NCBI GenBank assembly: GCA_964443785.1
Contig: CAYUER010000017.1
Location: 1 to 16,808, forward strand
Reading direction: 5' to 3'
Source: CALMZN01 sp964443785
Lineage (GTDB): Bacteria > Patescibacteriota > Patescibacteriia > UBA1558 > GWA2-36-10
DNA length: 16,808 nt
Shown here: in pieces, positions 12,715 through 16,808 of the stretch
Layout: each line of letters starts with the position of its first letter
Position numbering within the stretch: the stretch's first letter is position 1
Notes under the pieces: model-generated
What the model was told of the DNA's origin: nothing
The model's database searches: none
Seen by the model: the letters and a program-made list of their open reading frames with translations, nothing else
Program-made: the position numbers and the translations under genes

Positions 12715-13833
12715 ATGTCCAAAGACTACTATAAAATATTAGGCGTTGAGCGCAATGCTTCAGAAGCGGATATCAAAAAAGCTTTTCGCAAATTGGCTCA
12801 CGAACATCATCCAGACAAAAGTACTGGCAATGCCGATAAATTCAAAGAAATAAACGAGGCCTATCAAGTGCTCAATAATAAAGAAAAAAGAGCACAATAT
12901 GATCAATTTGGTAGTAGCTTTGAAAATGGCGGTGGATTCAATCAAGGGCCTTTTCAAGGACGCGGCGGTTTTGATTTTGGTGGTTTTGATTTTAGTCAGG
13001 CTCAACAGGGTGGTGCCAATTTTGATTTTGATTTGGGCGATATTTTTAGTAGTTTTTTTGGAGGTCAAGGCCAAGCTAGAGCTCATCGTCGTCGTGGCTC
13101 CGATATTCAGATGGATATCGAAATCACGCTCAAGGAGGCAGCCTTTGGTGTCCAAAAAAATATCACTATCAGAAAACAAAATACTTGCCAATCGTGTCAT
13201 GGCAGCGGTGCTAAAGATGGTAAATCTTTTGCTGCTTGCCAGCAATGTGGTGGCTCTGGTCAGATATCGACTACTATTTTGGGGCAGTTTCGCACCCAGA
13301 CTATCTGTCCTAGTTGCCAAGGGACTGGTCAGGTGATCAAAGAAAAATGTACAAATTGTGGAGCCAGCGGTCATGTCTGGCAGGAAAGCACTCTCAGTAT
13401 TGATATTCCCGCTGGTATCGATGATGGTCAATCCATCAAATTGTCTGGACAGGGCAATAGCGGTCCGCACAAAGCACCAGCTGGTGATCTTTATATCACA
13501 GTCCATGTGTCGGCTCACAAAGATTTTGAGCGCCAAGGTTTTGATTTGCTGAGCGAACAAAAAATACCTTTTGCTACTGCTACTTTAGGTGGGGAGATTA
13601 GTATCCAGACTATAGATGGAGAGGTGAAGCTCAAAATTCCTAGCGGCACACCTAGTGGCAAGCAATTTATCTTGCGAGGCAAAGGTCTGACCAAGATCAA
13701 TTCCAAAAATAGAGGCGATCAGATAGTCACTATCCAAGTAGCTGTGCCGACTAAAATTTCTAAAAAACAAAAACAATTGATTGAAGAATTACAAAAAGAA
13801 TTAGATAAAGATGCTAAATCTTGGTGGTCATAG
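12715..13833 (+). CDS. dnaJ: Chaperone DnaJ (type I Hsp40)
   Basis: A 372-residue type I J-protein that delivers substrates to DnaK and triggers ATP hydrolysis. The J domain (1-67) has the HPD motif at 32-34. A Gly/Phe-rich region follows (about 68-120, including repeated GGFDF). The zinc region has four Cys pairs: C158/C161, C175/C178, C198/C201 and C212/C215. The first three are full CxxCxGxG repeats, while the fourth reads CTNCGASG, with Ala in place of the first conserved Gly; all eight zinc ligands remain. The two C-terminal beta domains and dimerisation tail complete a normal length. It starts 3 nt after the dnaK stop. Confidence 0.97.
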   Translation: MSKDYYKILGVERNASEADIKKAFRKLAHEHHPDKSTGNADKFKEINEAYQVLNNKEKRAQYDQFGSSFENGGGFNQGPFQGRGGFDFGGFDFSQAQQGGANFDFDLGDIFSSFFGGQGQARAHRRRGSDIQMDIEITLKEAAFGVQKNITIRKQNTCQSCHGSGAKDGKSFAACQQCGGSGQISTTILGQFRTQTICPSCQGTGQVIKEKCTNCGASGHVWQESTLSIDIPAGIDDGQSIKLSGQGNSGPHKAPAGDLYITVHVSAHKDFERQGFDLLSEQKIPFATATLGGEISIQTIDGEVKLKIPSGTPSGKQFILRGKGLTKINSKNRGDQIVTIQVAVPTKISKKQKQLIEELQKELDKDAKSWWS

Positions 13834-13851
13834 GCAATTATTTTTAATACA

Positions 13852-14850
13852 ATGAATTTAGAAAAACTATACAAAGTTTTGGCTGATCAGCCAAAGTATC
13901 GAGCCAAACAATGCCAAGAAGCTATTTTTAATAATTTTTTGTCGGATTGGTCGCAGGCTTCCAATCTGCCCAAAGATTTGGTAGCGAGATTGAACACCGA
14001 GTGCCCACTGCATATTGAGGCGCAAATTTTTTATTCCAAGGATCAAAAAACCACCAAAGCTTTGTTGACTCTGGAGGATGGCGCGCAGATAGAGACAGTC
14101 CTACTCAAGCATCGTGATGGTCGTCATACAGTCTGTGTCTCTACGGAAGTTGGTTGCCCTATGGCTTGCACATTTTGCGCGACTGGTAAGATGGGTCTCA
14201 AAAGGAATTTGACCTATAGTGAAATCATCGATCAAGTTTTATTATTTGCTAGGATTTTGCACCAGACGGGCGAGCGTGTTTCCAATGTAGTTTTTATGGG
14301 CATGGGCGAGCCATTTTTGAACTACGACCATGTCATGAAGAGTATAAAATATCTTAGTGACAAAGAGGCGTTTAATATTGGCGCTAGGCATATTTCTATT
14401 TCTACTTGCGGTATTTTGACTGGTATTGATAAGCTAGCCCATGAAAAAATGCAAATCAATTTGGCTATTTCACTACACGCGCCCACTGATGAATTGCGTA
14501 CTCAGCTGATGCCTATCAATAGACGATTTCCTTTGGAACAATTGTTTAAAACTATTGATAAATATATTCACAAGACGGGGCGTAAAGTAATGTTTGAATA
14601 TCTGATGATCAAAGGGGTCAATGATAGACCAGAGCATGCTCGGGAGCTAGCCAAGATTATGAAAAAACCGCTTTACATGGTCAATTTGATTTCCTACAAT
14701 CCCACCGATGTCTACAAAGCTTCAGAAGTCAAAACTATTCAAAATTTTAAAAATATTTTAGACAAAGCTGGAATCGAAGTTGTTCAGCGCTATAGTTTTG
14801 GTCAGGATATCAAAGCAGCTTGCGGACAATTAGCTATTGATAAGAAATAA
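13852..14850 (+). CDS. rlmN: RlmN, 23S rRNA (A2503-C2)/tRNA (A37-C2) methyltransferase
   Basis: A 332-residue radical SAM enzyme that methylates C2 of A2503 in 23S rRNA, and A37 in some tRNAs. The iron-sulfur cluster motif CxxxCxxC is C102, C106, C109 (GCPMACTFCATG). VVFMGMGEP, the typical SAM-binding segment, follows the cluster region, and the second catalytic Cys is C324 in AACGQLA, as in RlmN. Cfr is the close alternative, but RlmN is the housekeeping form and the context shows no resistance genes. It starts 18 nt after dnaJ and ends before a terminator, so it appears to be the last gene of the heat-shock transcript. Confidence 0.93.
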   Translation: MNLEKLYKVLADQPKYRAKQCQEAIFNNFLSDWSQASNLPKDLVARLNTECPLHIEAQIFYSKDQKTTKALLTLEDGAQIETVLLKHRDGRHTVCVSTEVGCPMACTFCATGKMGLKRNLTYSEIIDQVLLFARILHQTGERVSNVVFMGMGEPFLNYDHVMKSIKYLSDKEAFNIGARHISISTCGILTGIDKLAHEKMQINLAISLHAPTDELRTQLMPINRRFPLEQLFKTIDKYIHKTGRKVMFEYLMIKGVNDRPEHARELAKIMKKPLYMVNLISYNPTDVYKASEVKTIQNFKNILDKAGIEVVQRYSFGQDIKAACGQLAIDKK

Positions 14851-14855
14851 AAATA

Positions 14856-14890
14856 CTCAGCCTCTTAGCTAAGAGACTGGGAATTTTTTT
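14856..14890 (+). terminator. Bidirectional Rho-independent terminator between rlmN and the helicase gene
   Basis: CTCAG-C-CTCTTAG (14856-14868) pairs with CTAAGAG-A-CTGGG (14869-14881), with one internal mismatch, followed by a T run (14884-14890) for the plus strand. On the minus strand the same hairpin is followed by TATTTTTATTT, so it can also end the convergent helicase transcript. The T run overlaps the helicase stop codon (14891-14889). Confidence 0.85.
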
Positions 14891-16139
14891 AATAGCGTTT
14901 AAATTTTTTTGTCTGGTAGCGTGTTGGTCTAGAATTTTTACTGTGACTATTTTGACGAGGACTGCGGTTGCTCGGCAGAGTGCGTGGTGTGAATATCACT
15001 GGTCTTTTTGGTGGTAAGACGGGCAGGGGTAGTACGGGTATGGTTTTTTTGATCAATCTCTCTATCATGCGGATAGCCATCCTTTCGTCAGGGCCTGCAA
15101 AGGAGATAGCCTTGCCCATTTTACCAGCGCGACCAGTACGTCCAATGCGATGGACATAGTCGTCTTTGTTGTCTGGTAGGTCATAGTTGATGACTAGTGA
15201 GATATCGTTGACATCGATACCGCGAGCAGCAATATCAGTCGCGACTAAAATACGGAATTTGCCATTTTTGAAGCCAGCCATAGCAGCTTGTCTTTGTGCT
15301 AAGGATCTATTGGAGTGTATTTCTATAGCAGAATGTCCCATGCCGTTGATTGCTCGACTGATTTTGCCGGCGCCATGTTTAGTACGAGAAAATATCAGGA
15401 TAGTACCATGATTTTCGGCTAGCAATTTATCCAAGAGTTGTAAGCGTACATCTTTGGGGGCGATAAATATTTCTTGTTCTATTTTGGCAGCAGTGGTACC
15501 AGCGGGAGCGACCTCAATGCGCCAAGGCATTTTCATAAATTGATTAGCCATATCAGCAATGGCTTTGGGCATGGTAGCTGAGAACATCAGAGTTTGTCTT
15601 TCTTTGGGAGCTAGAGCCAAGATTTGTTTGATCTGCGGTATGAAGCCGATATCAAACATACGGTCAGCTTCATCTAGTACTATCATTTTGATATTGTGGA
15701 GAGAAAAATGTTTTTGTTGCAAGAGATCAATCAAGCGTCCTGGTGTAGAGACGATGATGTGTGGATTGCGACGCAAAGCTTGGATCTGGTGATAAGGTGA
15801 AGCTCCACCAATCAGCATAGCAGTACGCAAGCCAAATTTACGGCCAATTTTCATCAGTACTTCATCGACTTGTTGGGCTAGTTCGCGAGTAGGTAGCAAA
15901 ATCAGACCTTGGCCTTTGTTTTCTGCTAGGAGCTGGATCATAGGTAGGCCAAAAGCGAGAGTTTTGCCAGTACCAGTTTGGGCAATACCCACTATATCTT
16001 TACCTTCCAAAGCAGCGGGGATACACTGGTGTTGGATGGGTGTAGGGGAGTGAAATTGTAGCTGTTTGAGTATAGCTAGCAACTCGGGATTGATGCCTAG
16101 CCCATTGAAGCTAGACGCAGTTTGTTTGTCATTTATCAT
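14889..16139 (-). CDS. DEAD-box RNA helicase, RhlE-like
   Basis: A 416-residue ATP-dependent RNA helicase with both RecA-like domains. Motifs: Q motif around FHSPTPIQ (29-36), Walker A AQTGTGKT (53-60), PTRELA (83-88), TPGR (132-135), DEAD (156-159), SAT (187-189), ATDIAARGID (300-309) and HRIGRTGR (330-337). SNRSLAQR (276-283) is typical of the RhlE group. After about 365 comes a short basic, low-complexity tail rich in Pro, Arg, Ser and Lys, probably for RNA binding. Such enzymes help ribosome assembly and mRNA decay and are often induced in the cold. It has its own consensus promoter and a hairpin directly before the start codon; no Shine-Dalgarno site is seen. Confidence 0.95.
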   Translation of the reverse strand: MINDKQTASSFNGLGINPELLAILKQLQFHSPTPIQHQCIPAALEGKDIVGIAQTGTGKTLAFGLPMIQLLAENKGQGLILLPTRELAQQVDEVLMKIGRKFGLRTAMLIGGASPYHQIQALRRNPHIIVSTPGRLIDLLQQKHFSLHNIKMIVLDEADRMFDIGFIPQIKQILALAPKERQTLMFSATMPKAIADMANQFMKMPWRIEVAPAGTTAAKIEQEIFIAPKDVRLQLLDKLLAENHGTILIFSRTKHGAGKISRAINGMGHSAIEIHSNRSLAQRQAAMAGFKNGKFRILVATDIAARGIDVNDISLVINYDLPDNKDDYVHRIGRTGRAGKMGKAISFAGPDERMAIRMIERLIKKTIPVLPLPVLPPKRPVIFTPRTLPSNRSPRQNSHSKNSRPTRYQTKKFKRY

Positions 16140-16172
16140 AAAAATTGTGACCCCTGATACTGAGGGTCACAA
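16140..16172 (-). terminator. Terminator-like hairpin abutting the helicase start codon (candidate attenuator)
   Basis: On the minus strand TTGTGACCC (16172-16164) and GGGTCACAA (16153-16145) form a 9-bp stem, followed directly by TTTTT (16144-16140) and then the ATG at 16139. This is the form of an intrinsic terminator, placed at the 3' end of the helicase leader. It could cause premature termination or hide the start region from ribosomes. No separate upstream gene exists between the promoter (16260-16232) and this hairpin, so it does not end another gene. Confidence 0.7.
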
Positions 16173-16199
16173 AATGACACAAAATATTAGAGTCCTTTA

Positions 16200-16215
16200 A
16201 GCTGTATGTACAGCT
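16200..16215 (-). other. Palindromic hairpin in the helicase leader
   Basis: AGCTGTA, two bases, TACAGCT forms a 7-bp stem in the 5' part of the helicase leader, upstream of the terminator-like hairpin. It gives the leader two stable stems in about 86 nt. It could be an operator palindrome instead. Confidence 0.5.
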
Positions 16216-16231
16216 ATATTAATAAGAAAAG

Positions 16232-16260
16232 AGTATAACAGAGATAAATGTTTTTGTCAA
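16232..16260 (-). promoter_or_regulatory. Promoter of the DEAD-box helicase gene
   Basis: On the minus strand TTGACA (16260-16255), 17-nt spacer, TATACT (16237-16232), with TG one base before the -10. Predicted start near 16225, giving a leader of about 86 nt. It lies just after the end of the small membrane protein gene, so the helicase is transcribed on its own. Confidence 0.86.
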
Positions 16261-16270
16261 GGTTACGGTA

Positions 16271-16618
16271 TTATTTTTTATTTAAATATTGTGTAGTAAT
16301 TTTTGCTTGTTTTTTTCTTATCCTTATTTTTTTAATTATCAATGCCAATAAATAAGAGATTATTAAATAAAAAATACTTAGAGCTATCCAACCGGTTAAA
16401 CCTTTTGGCTCTATGCCGGGAAAATCTCCGCGTATCCAGTTCACAATGTGATAATCACCTAAAATATTATCTATTACCCACTCCAGTAAACCAAATATCA
16501 TAAGCATTAACAACCCTATTAAGTAAAGTGGGATCAAAATATTAATAGTCTCTGTAAAGGTTAAAATAGACACCATGATAAATATAAAAAATACTAGAGT
16601 GTTTTTAAATAAGTTCAT
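16271..16618 (-). CDS. Small integral membrane protein, unknown
   Basis: A 115-residue protein I do not recognise. It has about three hydrophobic segments: residues 6-23, 26-49 (LIPLYLIGLLMLMIFGLLEW) and 76-94 (GWIALSIFYLIISYLLALII). Between the second and third is a polar loop with DYHIVNWIRGDFPGIEPKG, and a strongly basic tail (KKIRIRKKQAK) follows the last segment, which by the positive-inside rule should be cytoplasmic. There is no Shine-Dalgarno site before the ATG. The gene lies alone between the tRNA terminator and the helicase promoter. Hydrophobic pattern, promoter and isolated position support a real gene, but no function can be given. Confidence 0.65.
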   Translation of the reverse strand: MNLFKNTLVFFIFIMVSILTFTETINILIPLYLIGLLMLMIFGLLEWVIDNILGDYHIVNWIRGDFPGIEPKGLTGWIALSIFYLIISYLLALIIKKIRIRKKQAKITTQYLNKK

Positions 16619-16644
16619 ATTTTTAATTTATAATTATTAAGTTT

Positions 16645-16653
16645 ATTATATCA
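16645..16653 (-). promoter_or_regulatory. Possible extended -10 promoter of the small membrane protein
   Basis: On the minus strand TGATATAAT (16653-16645) is an extended -10 directly after the T run of the tRNA terminator. A -35 box is not evident. The start would be near 16638, about 20 nt before the ATG. Confidence 0.5.
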
Positions 16654-16678
16654 AAAAAACAAGATAAATAATATCTTG
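16653..16678 (-). terminator. Rho-independent terminator of tRNA-Trp
   Basis: On the minus strand CAAGATA (16678-16672), loop of 5, TATCTTG (16666-16660), then seven Ts (16659-16653). It lies 6 nt after the tRNA CCA end. Confidence 0.9.
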
Positions 16679-16684
16679 CTCTTT

Positions 16685-16758
16685 TGGCAGGGGAGGTAGG
16701 AATCGAACCCACGCTAAAGGTTTTGGAGACCCTTGTACTACCACTATACTACTCCCCC
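16685..16758 (-). tRNA. tRNA-Trp, anticodon CCA
   Basis: All cloverleaf arms can be read on the minus strand. Acceptor GGGGGAG pairs with CTCCCCT (first pair G-T). The D arm is GTAT/GTAC with loop AGTGGTA. The anticodon arm AGGGT/ACCTT has loop CTCCAAA, giving anticodon CCA (Trp, UGG codon). The T arm GTGGG/CCTAC has loop TTCGAAT. The discriminator is G, as in bacterial tRNA-Trp, and the 3' CCA is encoded (16687-16685). Followed by a terminator; a further weak stem (16764-16786) lies just upstream of the 5' end. Confidence 0.96.
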
Positions 16759-16763
16759 TAAAG

Positions 16764-16786
16764 AGAGACCTTATTATTTGGTCTCT
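16764..16786 (-). other. Hairpin just upstream of tRNA-Trp
   Basis: AGAGACC (16764-16770) pairs with GGTCTCT (16780-16786) around a 9-base A/T loop. It is only 5 nt from the mature tRNA 5' end. It lacks a proper T run on either strand and could be a weak terminator of a gene beyond the window or part of a tRNA precursor. Confidence 0.4.
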
Positions 16787-16808
16787 TTGTGATGAGTGTG
16801 CTTACGGC

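Noticed and set aside
12760..13560. A 266-codon open frame on the minus strand opposite dnaJ
   Set aside because: It lies wholly within dnaJ, has low-complexity Ser/Thr/Lys/Ile content typical of an antisense shadow, and no ribosome binding site.
1..16808. UGA recoding, as found in some CPR lineages
   Set aside because: The long conserved genes have no internal TGA at expected Gly positions and one gene stops properly at TGA (8414-8412).
1..16808. CRISPR arrays, insertion sequences or prophage parts
   Set aside because: No regularly spaced repeats, transposase frames or phage genes were seen; the only exact direct repeat of note is the 21-bp pair in the exporter leader.

Overview
The window looks like a piece of a Candidatus Patescibacteria (CPR) genome, probably from a metagenome assembly. 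This is inferred from A+T-rich DNA, compact genes, a minimal type IV pilus set typical of that group, a shortened HrcA, few Shine-Dalgarno sites and a 100-N scaffold gap inside a pilin gene. The code looks standard: no conserved gene has an in-frame TGA, one gene stops at TGA, and the tRNA-Trp has a CCA anticodon. The phylum-level assignment is an inference.

Layout. (1) 1-3212, surface/type IV pilus block: the last 19 codons of a probable LamG-type protein, a pilin-like protein with a very cysteine-rich C-terminus, a terminator, a long PilM with an added membrane/extracytoplasmic part, and a prepilin interrupted by the gap. (2) 3237-8367, exporter operon: a consensus promoter overlapped by a perfect CIRCE (HrcA operator), a leader of about 175 nt with repeats that can pair over the start codon, then a MacA/HlyD-like adaptor, a MacB/LolD-type ATPase and two paralogous MacB/FtsX permeases. 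(3) 8366-8755, minus strand: a small G+C-rich gene for a zinc-knuckle plus RMF-like protein, with its own consensus promoter, strong ribosome binding site and terminator. (4) 8771-14890, heat-shock operon: CIRCE, hrcA (apparently leaderless), grpE, hsp20, a small Cys4 protein, dnaK, dnaJ, rlmN, then a terminator. (5) 14889-16758, minus strand: a RhlE-like DEAD-box helicase with a terminator-like hairpin abutting its start codon, a small membrane protein, and tRNA-Trp with its terminator.

How they fit together. HrcA should repress its own operon and, through the second CIRCE, the MacAB-like exporter, so the DnaK-DnaJ-GrpE-Hsp20 chaperone system and an envelope export pump appear to share one stress regulator. 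The exporter leader adds a possible RNA switch at the start codon. The divergent RMF-like protein and the helicase are possible ribosome/RNA-side stress factors. The most notable observations are the HrcA-controlled exporter with its switch-like leader, the zinc-knuckle/RMF-like protein beside hrcA, and the hairpin at the helicase start.
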